From NCBI GenBank assembly GCA_046048295.1, contig JBJOGJ010000160.1, positions 1-9,161 of the forward strand: DNA of 9,161 bases. Direction: 5' to 3'. Below, piece by piece: positions 1 to 6,739 of this stretch. This stretch comes from CBDCWA01 sp046048295 (lineage in GTDB: Bacteria > Pseudomonadota > Alphaproteobacteria > Rhizobiales > Hyphomicrobiaceae). Positions within the stretch are counted from its first letter, which is position 1; every line of letters begins with the position of its first letter. The notes below the pieces were generated by a model. It saw only the letters and a program-made list of their open reading frames with translations, did not search any database and was not told where the DNA came from. The translations under genes and the position numbers were made by a program.

Positions 1-219
1 TGGTTGCCCGTGCCGGCACTCGCGGCCGCACTGGCCACGAATGCAGGTGACCGCGCTGGTGAGATGGACCGGTGTCGGGCGACAAGTGCCCCAGGCGCGG
101 GACGGCTCCGGTCCCATCTTAATTACTAATCGACGGCCCGTGCCGTCCCGCCCCATTCTTGGGGAGAACAGAACGAACGACGCAAAACGCCAAGGCCGAC
201 CGCCTGTGGCGCCGCTGGC
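1..219. other. Gene-free left flank with inverted repeats
   Basis: I see no convincing gene here. One plus-strand frame is open from the window edge to a TAA at 127-129 and could be the last 42 codons of a gene entering from the left, but I do not recognise the peptide, and an open frame this short means little in GC-rich DNA. The region is better described by structure: a 10-bp inverted repeat (97-106 with 142-151) flanks an AT-rich core near 117-130, an overlapping 6-bp hairpin lies at 132-147, and a small CCCC/GGGG stem lies at 151-164. No confident promoter or terminator is visible. Confidence 0.4.
97..151. repeat. 10-bp perfect inverted repeat around an AT-rich core
   Basis: GCGGGACGGC at 97-106 is the exact reverse complement of GCCGTCCCGC at 142-151, with 35 nt between them. 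The centre includes TTAATTACTAAT (119-130), an unusual AT-rich island in this GC-rich window. The right arm can also pair locally: GACGGC at 132-137 with GCCGTC at 142-147, closing a 4-nt CCGT loop, so two folds compete for the same arm. This could be an operator, an RNA switch or a remnant end. No T-tract follows, so it does not look like an intrinsic terminator. The function is unknown. Confidence 0.45.
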
Positions 220-220
220 A

Positions 221-357
221 TGGAACTTCCTCAACACCGGCCTGCCGGTGTTGAGAGAATCAAACAATGCGTGGAACTTCCTCAACATCGGCCTGCCGAT
301 GTTGAGAAAACAAATCAACCATGGAACTTCCTCAACACCGGCCTGCCGGTGTTGAGA
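221..357. repeat. Array of three tandem hairpin repeats, 50-51 bp period
   Basis: Three copies of a roughly 36-nt unit start at 221, 272 and 322. Each opens with the short palindrome GGAACTTCC, which overlaps by one base a 26-bp element made of two perfect 12-nt arms and a CT centre. The hairpins are at 230-255, 281-306 and 331-356. Copy 2 differs from the others at exactly two positions, C to T in the left arm (288) and G to A in the right arm (299). These pair with each other, so the stem is preserved. Linkers are short and A-rich with a recurring CAAAC or CAAATC element (sequences like AGAATCAAAC). The array lies downstream of the minus-strand HpaB-like gene. No T-run follows the stems on either strand, so they are not classical terminators. 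REP-like elements, tandem protein-binding sites or a structured RNA are possible. Confidence 0.85.
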
Positions 358-373
358 AAATCAAACAGACTAA

Positions 374-390
374 TTCCTCAACACGAGCCG
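374..390. repeat. Decayed fourth copy of the hairpin repeat
   Basis: TTCCTCAACAC at 374-384 matches the left arm of the three upstream repeats exactly, but the GGAAC before it is lost and the following GAGCCGG no longer forms the right arm. Its left arm starts 46 bp after that of copy 3, against 50-51 bp between the intact copies. It lies between the array and the stop codon of the HpaB-like gene and looks like a truncated or eroded copy. Confidence 0.55.
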
Positions 391-409
391 GCCCATCTGG
401 ACCGTTCCC

Positions 410-1873
410 TCACGCGCCGTCCCACCTGTCGAGCAGGCTCGCGATGCGCCGCCCGGCCGCCTCCTTGTCGAACGCCTTTACGAGCCCTGTGGCGGAACGC
501 ACGGGATCGCCGCCGAAGTAGCGCTCGTAGAGCTGCTGGCGCCCGGAAAAGCTCGTCAGAGAAGCGTCGCCCGCCAGCCGGAACAACCGGATCCGCTCCC
601 GCGCATCAACGTTGGCGGCCTGGAAATAGCGCTCGACCTCGCCTGCCAGCTCGCTTTCGAGCATCGCGTGGGACGGCACCATGAACAGGCCTCCCGCGCC
701 GATGTTCTGGATGATCTCGCAGGCGCGGCGGAACATTGGCGGGAACAGGAATTTCACCGCCTGCAGCGGTTCCCGCCGCGGCACCACCGTCCCCGCCGGC
801 CCCGGTTTCGCCTCTTCTTCCGCCGTCACGATGCATGCATGCACCATCTCGGCTGTGTTGCAGAGTTCCGCCAGCCAGCCCTGGATGTGCAGGAATTGGT
901 CGACGTTCGTTGCATGCGCGAGCGTGATGGCGAGGTCGCGCATGAACTCTGCCTTGGCAAGGTCCTTCGTCGCATACTGGTGCGAGGTGTGTGTATGCGT
1001 GTGTGTCTTCTTGAGCGCGTTATCGAACGCTTCGAGATCGCGGTAGATGAACGTACGCTCCCACGGCACCAGTACATTGTCGAACAGCACCATGCAGTCG
1101 CTGTCATCGAAGCGCCGTGACAACGGATTGTCCATGTCCGACCCAGCGCCCAGGTGATCGACCGCGGGGCGCGCGATGAACTTCAAACCCGGCGTCGCAA
1201 CCGGAATGGCGAAACCGAACGCGTAGGCCTTCGCCTCCTCCGTATCGGAAAGCGGGTAGGACGGTGCCGGCATCACCAGTATCTCGTCTGCGATCCCGGC
1301 CAGTGTCGCCAGCATCCTCGCTCCCGAGATCACGAATCCGTTGTCTTTCTCCCCGACGATCCGCGCCGCGATATCCTTGGCCTGGAACTCGACCGACTTC
1401 GACCGGTCCACCTGCGGGCTCACGAGTGCGTGTGTGACAGCGAGATCCCTCTCGCGCACGTACTCGTAGTACGCGCGCACATTGGCGCCGAACTTGCTGT
1501 CGGCGGTATCGAAGACGTCTGCAGACGATGCGTAGGAGGCAAGCATGACTGCCAGGAAATCTGGACTGCGCCCGAACATTCCGCAGGTATGGTCGCTCCA
1601 TGCCTTGAACATTCTCCGTCGGCGCCTGAGGTCCTCGACGGACCGGGGTTCGATGAACGAAATGCCGACACGCTCCCCGCTTGTGGGGGAGACATAGGTC
1701 ATATCGTCGATGATCTCAGGCGTCCACTGAAGATCATACAACTCGCCGAGCGTCCGGGCACCGCCGGAAAACCTCGGATCGCTCGCGACGTTCCTGACCC
1801 GCGCACCGTCGCACCAGAGCTCACGGCCGTCGTCCAGCCCCTCGAGGTAGTCGCTGCCTCTTCGAATGCCCAT
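410..1873 (-). CDS. 4-hydroxyphenylacetate 3-hydroxylase (HpaB)-family FAD monooxygenase
   Basis: This 487-residue protein is the usual length of the large, FADH2-using component of two-component phenol ortho-hydroxylases, which form catechols using flavin reduced by a partner reductase (HpaC type). No reductase gene is in the window. Family motifs are in order: GMFGRSPDF (98-106, usually GMMGRSPDY), YYEYVRERDL (135-144), THALVSPQVDRSK (147-159, a flavin/substrate-site signature), MVLFDNVLVPWER (261-273), LAKAEF (305-310) and a C-terminal YERYFGGDP (449-457). The N-terminal domain spans about 5-275 and the helical C-terminal domain about 285-485. ATG at 1873 is preceded by GGAAGG with 8 nt spacing, and two nearby upstream ATGs are out of frame. 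An odd HTHTHT run (291-296) sits where relatives have a His-containing loop. The gene is divergent from the hydratase/synthetase pair, with 133 bp between them. The family is sure, but the substrate could be 4-hydroxyphenylacetate, a hydroxycinnamate-derived phenol or another phenol. Confidence 0.9.
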   Translation of the reverse strand: MGIRRGSDYLEGLDDGRELWCDGARVRNVASDPRFSGGARTLGELYDLQWTPEIIDDMTYVSPTSGERVGISFIEPRSVEDLRRRRRMFKAWSDHTCGMFGRSPDFLAVMLASYASSADVFDTADSKFGANVRAYYEYVRERDLAVTHALVSPQVDRSKSVEFQAKDIAARIVGEKDNGFVISGARMLATLAGIADEILVMPAPSYPLSDTEEAKAYAFGFAIPVATPGLKFIARPAVDHLGAGSDMDNPLSRRFDDSDCMVLFDNVLVPWERTFIYRDLEAFDNALKKTHTHTHTSHQYATKDLAKAEFMRDLAITLAHATNVDQFLHIQGWLAELCNTAEMVHACIVTAEEEAKPGPAGTVVPRREPLQAVKFLFPPMFRRACEIIQNIGAGGLFMVPSHAMLESELAGEVERYFQAANVDARERIRLFRLAGDASLTSFSGRQQLYERYFGGDPVRSATGLVKAFDKEAAGRRIASLLDRWDGA

Positions 1874-2006
1874 CCTGCACGCCTTCCATCAGCATTTCCC
1901 TCTGCCCGAGCCTAGCCGAACCTGGACCCTCCGGCCAACCGTCTTGCCACGTGTGTTCCCGCTGCCCTAAGCTGCCGCCAATTCAAATCTGACGGAGGAG
2001 ACGAAC
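1874..2006. promoter_or_regulatory. Divergent intergenic promoter region
   Basis: This 133-bp gap between divergent genes must hold start signals for both sides. On the plus strand, TTGCCA (1944-1949) lies exactly 17 nt before CTAAGC (1967-1972), a plausible but weak sigma-70-type pair that would give a leader of about 30 nt. The plus-strand gene has a strong GGAGGAG ribosome-binding site at 1994-2000, 6 nt before its ATG. The minus-strand gene has GGAAGG. No clear operator dyad was found, and the promoter boxes are tentative. Confidence 0.35.
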
Positions 2007-2834
2007 ATGGCCGACAAGACCTACGAGAACATAAAGATCGTGCGCGAGGGACCGGTGACGTTCTTGATGCTGAACCGCCCGGACAAGCGCAATGCCATGA
2101 GCCCGGGGCTCCACTTCGACATGGAGGACGCCCTTGAGTGGCTCGCTATCGACGAGCCGACGAAGGTGCTGATCATCGGCGGTGAAGGCAAGGCGTGGTG
2201 CGCCGGACAGGACCTCAAGCTCTACTTCCGTGAGACCGCGAACGATCCCGTCAAGCGCCGCAAGGCCAACAATGCGAGCCACCATTGGCGCTGGGAACTG
2301 CTCTCGCGTTTTCCAAAGCCGACCATCGCCATGGTCAACGGATACTGCTTCGGGGGTGCCTTCACGCAGCTCAGCGCCTGCGACTTCGCCGTCGCTGCCG
2401 AGGACGCGATCTTCGGTCTTTCCGAGGTCAACTGGGGCATCATCCCGGGCGGCATCGTGAGCTGGAACCTTGCCGACATGATGCTGCCGCGCCATGCCAT
2501 GTACTACGCGGTAACGGGCGAGCCTTTCGACGGCAAGCGGGCCGTTGAGCTGGGCCTGGTGAACTTCGCCGTTCCGGCCGATCAGCTGCGGGCCAAAACG
2601 ATGGAACTTGCCGAGAAGCTTCTCAAGCTCAACCCCTCCGTTGTCCGCTTCACCAAGGACGCGGTCCGCACCGTGCGCCATATGACACCGGAGCAGGCGC
2701 GCGACTATCTTGGCTCGAAACAGGATTCGCTCACCAAGAACGACAAGGAAATCGCCGACAAGGTCGGCATGAAGGAGTTCCTGGACGAGAAGTCCTACCG
2801 CCCGGGCCTCGGCCCCTACAAGCGCCCGGACTGA
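2007..2834 (+). CDS. Hydroxycinnamoyl/feruloyl-CoA hydratase-lyase-like enoyl-CoA hydratase
   Basis: This is a 275-residue crotonase-fold protein. It resembles the hydroxycinnamoyl-CoA hydratase-lyase (HCHL/FerB) branch, which hydrates feruloyl- or coumaroyl-CoA and cleaves it retro-aldol fashion to an aromatic aldehyde and acetyl-CoA. Seen: LNRPDKRNAMSP (22-33), the oxyanion-hole region WCAGQDLKLYF (64-74), MVNGYCFGGAFT (109-120), FGLSEVNWGI (136-145, with the catalytic-type Glu140) and a C-terminal GMKEFLDEKS...PGL..YKR that closely follows HCHL. Compared from memory with Pseudomonas HCHL, Glu143 is kept (Glu140) and Tyr75 is kept (Tyr73), Ser123 becomes Thr120, and the phenol-contacting Tyr239 becomes Gly236. 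The ring-binding pocket may therefore differ. The start is set by GGAGGAG 6 nt upstream. The stop is 6 nt before the acyl-CoA synthetase, which implies one operon that makes and then consumes a CoA thioester. The crotonase family is certain; lyase activity is inferred. Confidence 0.88.
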   Translation: MADKTYENIKIVREGPVTFLMLNRPDKRNAMSPGLHFDMEDALEWLAIDEPTKVLIIGGEGKAWCAGQDLKLYFRETANDPVKRRKANNASHHWRWELLSRFPKPTIAMVNGYCFGGAFTQLSACDFAVAAEDAIFGLSEVNWGIIPGGIVSWNLADMMLPRHAMYYAVTGEPFDGKRAVELGLVNFAVPADQLRAKTMELAEKLLKLNPSVVRFTKDAVRTVRHMTPEQARDYLGSKQDSLTKNDKEIADKVGMKEFLDEKSYRPGLGPYKRPD

Positions 2835-2840
2835 CGCCGC

Positions 2841-4979
2841 ATGCAGACCAAGGGTGTCGCCGCTCTACTCGCGCCGCGCAACGTCGTGCTGGTCGGCGCA
2901 TCCGACCGTCCCGGGCACTGGTCGAAGCGCGTATGGGGCAACCTCGCGCGCTTCGGATTTGCCGGCAAGGTGTTCCCGGTAAATCCCGGCCGTTCCGAAA
3001 TCTGGGGAGCACCATGCTACCCCGACCTGGCATCGCTCCCCGAGCCGCCGGACCACCTTGCCCTGTTCGTGCCAGCCGATGTCACGATCGATGAGATCGA
3101 GAAGGGCGCCCGTCTCGGTGCCCGCAGCGCGACGATCTTCGCTGCAGGTTTCGGCGAGGGCGGCGACCCGGCGGGCCGGAAGCGCGCTGCGCGCTTGACC
3201 GCATTGGTCTCGGAAACGGGCATCGCCGCTGCCGGTCCGAACTGCATCGGCCTTGCAAGCGGCCCGGCGAAATTCGTCACAATGGCGGACGAACTCCTGG
3301 CCGAACTCCGTCCTGGTCCCATCGCAGTCGCCACCCAGTCGGGCATGCTTGCCACCGGCATCCACCGGACATTGACTGATCGCGGTCTCGATGTCGCCCA
3401 CCTCGTATCGGCCGGCAATCAGACGTGTCTCACGTTCGCGGACTACATCGACTTCTTCGCTGGTGATCCCGACGTCCGCGCGATCCTCTGCTACATCGAG
3501 TTCGTGCTCGACCGCGACCGCTTTCTCGCTGCCGCCGCCAAGGCGCGCGCCAACGGCAAGACGGTCGTCGCGGTGAAGATCGGCGGCTCCGAGGCATCCC
3601 GCAAGGCGGCGCTGGCCCACACTGGCAACCTTGCCGGCAGCCTCGCAGTCTTCGATGCATACGCCCGCGAAGCAGGCATCGTCCGCGTCGCGTGCCTGGA
3701 GGAAATGATCGAGGCTGCCGAGTATCTCGCCCACGCGCCCCGCCCGGCCGGCCCCAACGTTGCCTTCATCACCAACTCCGGCGCCCTGAAGAGCCTGATC
3801 ACGGAAACGTCGGAAGCCTACGGACTGAAACTTGCGCACCTCTCCGACGAGACCCGCGCCGGCATGCTATCCGTCCTAGACGACAGCTTTTCCCCGGCCA
3901 ATCCATTCGACACGCGAAACACGCTCGCAACGGGCAAGTACATGGGCTGCATACGCGCCCTCGCTGAAGCGCCTGAGGTCGACCTCGTGGTCACAATCGA
4001 GGAACTGCCGGGCGAGGCCGGCATCGCGCGCAAGGTCTCGAACCTCAATTCGCTCCAGGCCTATGCCGGCGAACCGGCAGATGGGAGGGCCCCGGTGGCC
4101 ATCCTGTCGCCAATGCATTTTCACGACACGGACTACATGCGTGAACTCCGCGCCACTCTGCCGGGGCTGCCTTGCATGCGGGGCCTTGGCGCCTCGATCC
4201 GCACTCTAGCTGGGCTGGCGCGGACCCCCTCGCGACCGGTGCCGGCGCCTGCCGCCGAGGTCGACCAGGACCTCCGCGTCCAGCTTTTCGATTGCGCACA
4301 CCAGATCGAGCAGGCAACACCATTGTCCGAGGTTGTTTCGAAGGAAATTGTGGCGGCATTCGGCATTCCCTTGCCCCGCGAGATCGTTGCATCCGGGGCG
4401 GACGACGCAGCCCGGGCAGCCAACGAGATCGGCTATCCGGTCGTCCTGAAGGCAATCGCAGCCGATGTGCCGCACAAGAGCGACGCCGGGCTCGTGATGC
4501 TCGGTCTGCCCGATGCGGCCGCTGTCCGCGATGCAGCCAGGACTATAGTGCAGCGAACGGATGCAATGGGGGCACGTCTCCGAGGCATTCTCGTCGCCGA
4601 GCACGTATCCGGCGGCGTCGAGGCGGTCGTCGGCATTCACCGCGACCCGGAGATGGGACTTGCGATCATGGTCGGCATGGGTGGTATCCTGCTGGAACTG
4701 ATCGAGGACGTCGCGATCCTCACCCCCGCTATCGACCGCGACCGCGCGCTCAACGCCATCGCCCGGACCCGGCTCGGCAGGCTGCTGTCCGGCTATCGCG
4801 GCAGCGCGCCACGCGACATCTCCGCCCTGGCCGATGCGGTCGTCGCGATGGGGCGCCTCGCTGTCACCTTCGGCGACGCGCTGGAGTCTGTAGACGTGAA
4901 CCCGCTGCTGGTGCGCGACGAGGGCAGCGGCGTTGTCGCCCTGGACGCCCTCGTCGTGCTCCGCCCGTTCAGGAATTGA
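2841..4979 (+). CDS. ADP-forming acyl-CoA synthetase (ATP-grasp; FerA/acetate-CoA ligase family)
   Basis: This 712-residue single-chain NDP-forming acyl-CoA synthetase would make an acyl-CoA from an acid, CoA and ATP through a phosphohistidine intermediate. Domains: an N-terminal CoA-binding Rossmann domain (about 5-135; VVLVGASDRPG at 15-25, VFPVNPG at 44-50), a central succinyl-CoA-ligase-like region (about 155-460; the catalytic-type His260 in ALAHTGN) and a C-terminal ATP-grasp domain (about 490-710; GYPVVLK at 531-537, HKSDAG at 545-550, VDVNPLLV at 684-691). The length is typical for fused alpha-beta enzymes. Feruloyl-CoA synthetase FerA of Sphingobium SYK-6 belongs to this family and is encoded after ferB, the same order as here, so a phenolic-acid substrate is plausible; acetate or another acid is not excluded. 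The 6-nt gap CGCCGC carries no Shine-Dalgarno motif, so translation is probably coupled to the upstream gene. The last 11 nt overlap the end of the convergent decarboxylase gene. Confidence 0.92.
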   Translation: MQTKGVAALLAPRNVVLVGASDRPGHWSKRVWGNLARFGFAGKVFPVNPGRSEIWGAPCYPDLASLPEPPDHLALFVPADVTIDEIEKGARLGARSATIFAAGFGEGGDPAGRKRAARLTALVSETGIAAAGPNCIGLASGPAKFVTMADELLAELRPGPIAVATQSGMLATGIHRTLTDRGLDVAHLVSAGNQTCLTFADYIDFFAGDPDVRAILCYIEFVLDRDRFLAAAAKARANGKTVVAVKIGGSEASRKAALAHTGNLAGSLAVFDAYAREAGIVRVACLEEMIEAAEYLAHAPRPAGPNVAFITNSGALKSLITETSEAYGLKLAHLSDETRAGMLSVLDDSFSPANPFDTRNTLATGKYMGCIRALAEAPEVDLVVTIEELPGEAGIARKVSNLNSLQAYAGEPADGRAPVAILSPMHFHDTDYMRELRATLPGLPCMRGLGASIRTLAGLARTPSRPVPAPAAEVDQDLRVQLFDCAHQIEQATPLSEVVSKEIVAAFGIPLPREIVASGADDAARAANEIGYPVVLKAIAADVPHKSDAGLVMLGLPDAAAVRDAARTIVQRTDAMGARLRGILVAEHVSGGVEAVVGIHRDPEMGLAIMVGMGGILLELIEDVAILTPAIDRDRALNAIARTRLGRLLSGYRGSAPRDISALADAVVAMGRLAVTFGDALESVDVNPLLVRDEGSGVVALDALVVLRPFRN

Positions 4980-5937
4980 TCTCGAAAAGTCCGTCGACGT
5001 CCAGTTTTTGCGACATCAGGCCCTGGTCTACCGAGTATCCCATGAACCGCTCGAGATTGGCCCGGTTCGCATCGATACCGTCCGGCCAGAGGTCCGGTCC
5101 AAGCATCCTGCGTTCTTCCTCGAGGTGATGGCGGCCCCAGGCGAGGCGCGACCAGTTCGGGTCGTCGAGGTACTTGGCCGTGATCGCGTTCATGCGCTTG
5201 AACATGTCGAACACCGCTTCGCGCGCCCCCGCATGAGCCTTGAGGGTCTCGTTGCGGAACGCGATGATGTGCATGATCGGAAAGAAGCCGTTCTTCTTGT
5301 AGTAGCGGGATTCTTCCTCCTTGGGGTTCTGGAAGAGCCGCACGATGTTGGCGGTTCCATCGAGAACCTGGCGCGGCGGATGTGGTCGGAAGATCGCGTC
5401 GATCTCGCCCTTCATTAGCATCTCGCCGAGGTTCGTGGACTTCGGCACCTGGTTGATCCGCACACCTTCCGACGCATCGAAATCAACCGTCTCCTCTTTG
5501 CTCGTCCACCATTCGATCGACCGCCACGGCACCCCATGCTCCGCCTGCAGGTCTCCCTTGGCGAGCACGGACAGTGTGGTCTGGAACGTGTTGAGCCCGA
5601 CCCGCTTTCCGATCAGGTCCTTCGGCTCCTTGATCCCGGCGCCGCCGTTGATCCAGATTTGGGACTGGCTGAACAGGCGCCGTGGGAATACCGGAATGGC
5701 CGTGAACGGCATCCCCCGGTCGCGCGCCATCAGGTAGGACGAGAGCGACAACTCCGCGATGTCGAACTCGTCCTTGCGGAGCATGCGCCCGTGACGGTCG
5801 TTGCCGTATCGGCCCGGGTTCGATTGCCCGACATGGTAGACGTCGAGATCGAAACCTTCCGGCGACGCGGTGCCGTCGAACAGTGGGTAGTAACGATCGT
5901 AGTGAGAGATCGCGAGCGAAAGCCTGGGATTGCTCAT
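4969..5937 (-). CDS. 4,5-dihydroxyphthalate decarboxylase-like protein (periplasmic-binding-protein fold)
   Basis: This 322-residue protein resembles 4,5-dihydroxyphthalate decarboxylase (Pht5 type), which forms protocatechuate in phthalate breakdown. The family has a type-2 periplasmic-binding-protein fold but acts in the cytoplasm. Seen: EFDIAELSLSSYLMAR (57-72), FTAIPVFPRRLF (78-89), EPKDLIGKRVGL (104-115), GEIDAIFRPHPP (177-188), FFPIMHIIAF (218-227) and QGLMSQKLDVDGLF (305-318). The N terminus is charged and has no signal peptide, which argues against a transport binding protein. It is the second gene of a minus-strand operon. Its GAGGA ribosome-binding site (5945-5949) overlaps the TGA of the VOC gene, and 10 nt separate the two frames, so the pair is probably co-translated. 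The exact substrate is unknown; related carboxy-catechols are possible. An uncharacterised NMT1-like binding protein is the main alternative. Confidence 0.8.
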   Translation of the reverse strand: MSNPRLSLAISHYDRYYPLFDGTASPEGFDLDVYHVGQSNPGRYGNDRHGRMLRKDEFDIAELSLSSYLMARDRGMPFTAIPVFPRRLFSQSQIWINGGAGIKEPKDLIGKRVGLNTFQTTLSVLAKGDLQAEHGVPWRSIEWWTSKEETVDFDASEGVRINQVPKSTNLGEMLMKGEIDAIFRPHPPRQVLDGTANIVRLFQNPKEEESRYYKKNGFFPIMHIIAFRNETLKAHAGAREAVFDMFKRMNAITAKYLDDPNWSRLAWGRHHLEEERRMLGPDLWPDGIDANRANLERFMGYSVDQGLMSQKLDVDGLFEINS

Positions 5938-5947
5938 CTGTTTATCC

Positions 5948-6739
5948 TCAAGCCGCCTTCGACCACTTCTCCCAGTCGATCTCCCAGCCCTTTGTCTGGC
6001 TCAGGTCGAACTTGTTCCCTTCCGGATCGACCAGTCTATACTCGGCATAAGGACGGGTTGCCGGACGCTTCGCGGCATCGACCTCCTGAGACAGCCGGCC
6101 AACGGAGTCGCCGACGTCCGAAACCAGGAAGCCGATATGATTGACACCGTAGTGCGCTTCGTGTCCGTCCGACTTGTTGAAGAACGGATGCACCGCCAGA
6201 TTGACCTCGCCATCGCCGCAGAACCGGTTGTGCTTGCCTTCCCTGCGCCGCTCGAGGCTCGCCGTAAGCTCACGGAAGCCGAACATCAGGATGTGGAAGT
6301 TGAGCTGGTCCTCCGGCCACAGCGCGTTGAGCGCGATATGGCGCAGCCGCGGCATGCGATCCTCTGCCTTGCCGAGCCCGAAATTGGAAGTCGAGATCGA
6401 GATCGGGTTCGCCTCGGGATCGAAGATCATGAACTCGCCGAAGTGCTTGCCACCGGGTTGCTCGATGATCGGCCGGTTGGGATAGATCGCCTTGTACCGT
6501 GCCCTGACGTCATCGATGTCGTCGACTGCGAGCCCGATATGGTGCAGTCCGCATTCGTTGCGGGCAAAATGCAGGTCGCGCCGCTTCAGGAACGTGAAGT
6601 TCATGTAGCCATCCGTGATCGACACATCGCCTTCATTGGAACGGCCGAGTTCGTCGAAGCCGAAATGGCGGGAGTAGAACCTCGACAGCGAATCTGGATC
6701 GTCAGTCAGAAATGCGACGTAGCGGACGGCGGCGCCCAT
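5948..6739 (-). CDS. Two-module VOC-superfamily protein, extradiol dioxygenase-like
   Basis: This 263-residue protein has two vicinal-oxygen-chelate modules (about 4-120 and 130-250), as in type I extradiol dioxygenases, which open catechol rings with Fe(II) or Mn(II) and O2. The C-terminal module keeps a possible metal triad: His134 in RHIALNA, His201 in NHIGFLVSD and an acidic residue in GNKFDL, Asp245 where Glu is usual. In the N-terminal module the equivalents are Tyr7, His67 and Ser114, so it has lost a full site. That asymmetry is expected for extradiol enzymes, though their usual C-terminal signature is not obvious here, and a glyoxalase, isomerase or other VOC reaction remains possible. 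The start is decided by AGGAGG (6747-6752 on the minus strand), 7 nt before ATG. It is the first gene of an operon with the decarboxylase-like gene, and is divergent from the amidohydrolase gene. Confidence 0.82.
   Translation of the reverse strand: MGAAVRYVAFLTDDPDSLSRFYSRHFGFDELGRSNEGDVSITDGYMNFTFLKRRDLHFARNECGLHHIGLAVDDIDDVRARYKAIYPNRPIIEQPGGKHFGEFMIFDPEANPISISTSNFGLGKAEDRMPRLRHIALNALWPEDQLNFHILMFGFRELTASLERRREGKHNRFCGDGEVNLAVHPFFNKSDGHEAHYGVNHIGFLVSDVGDSVGRLSQEVDAAKRPATRPYAEYRLVDPEGNKFDLSQTKGWEIDWEKWSKAA

Noticed and set aside
230..255. Intrinsic terminator for the HpaB-like gene
   Set aside because: The stem is strong but no T-run follows on either strand, and it is more than 150 nt past the stop codon of that gene.
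221..357. CRISPR array
   Set aside because: The spacers are only about 15 nt and resemble one another (A-rich with a CAAAC or CAAATC element), the repeats are long near-palindromes, and no cas gene is present.
41..684. Plus-strand reading frames across the hairpin repeats (41-355, 220-684, 321-521)
   Set aside because: The 51 then 50 bp periods break any repeated reading frame, the peptides differ by frame and resemble no protein, and the pairing of stem bases explains the sequence better.
831..843. ATGCATGCATGCA repeat
   Set aside because: It lies inside the HpaB-like coding region, encodes ordinary family-compatible residues (VHAC), and is too short to support a separate role.
1154..1915. 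253-codon plus-strand frame opposite the HpaB-like gene
   Set aside because: It is a shadow frame of GC-rich coding DNA. The minus-strand HpaB family motifs are unambiguous.
2865..3839. 324-codon minus-strand frame opposite the acyl-CoA synthetase gene
   Set aside because: It is an antisense shadow with no recognisable domain, while the plus strand has full synthetase domains.
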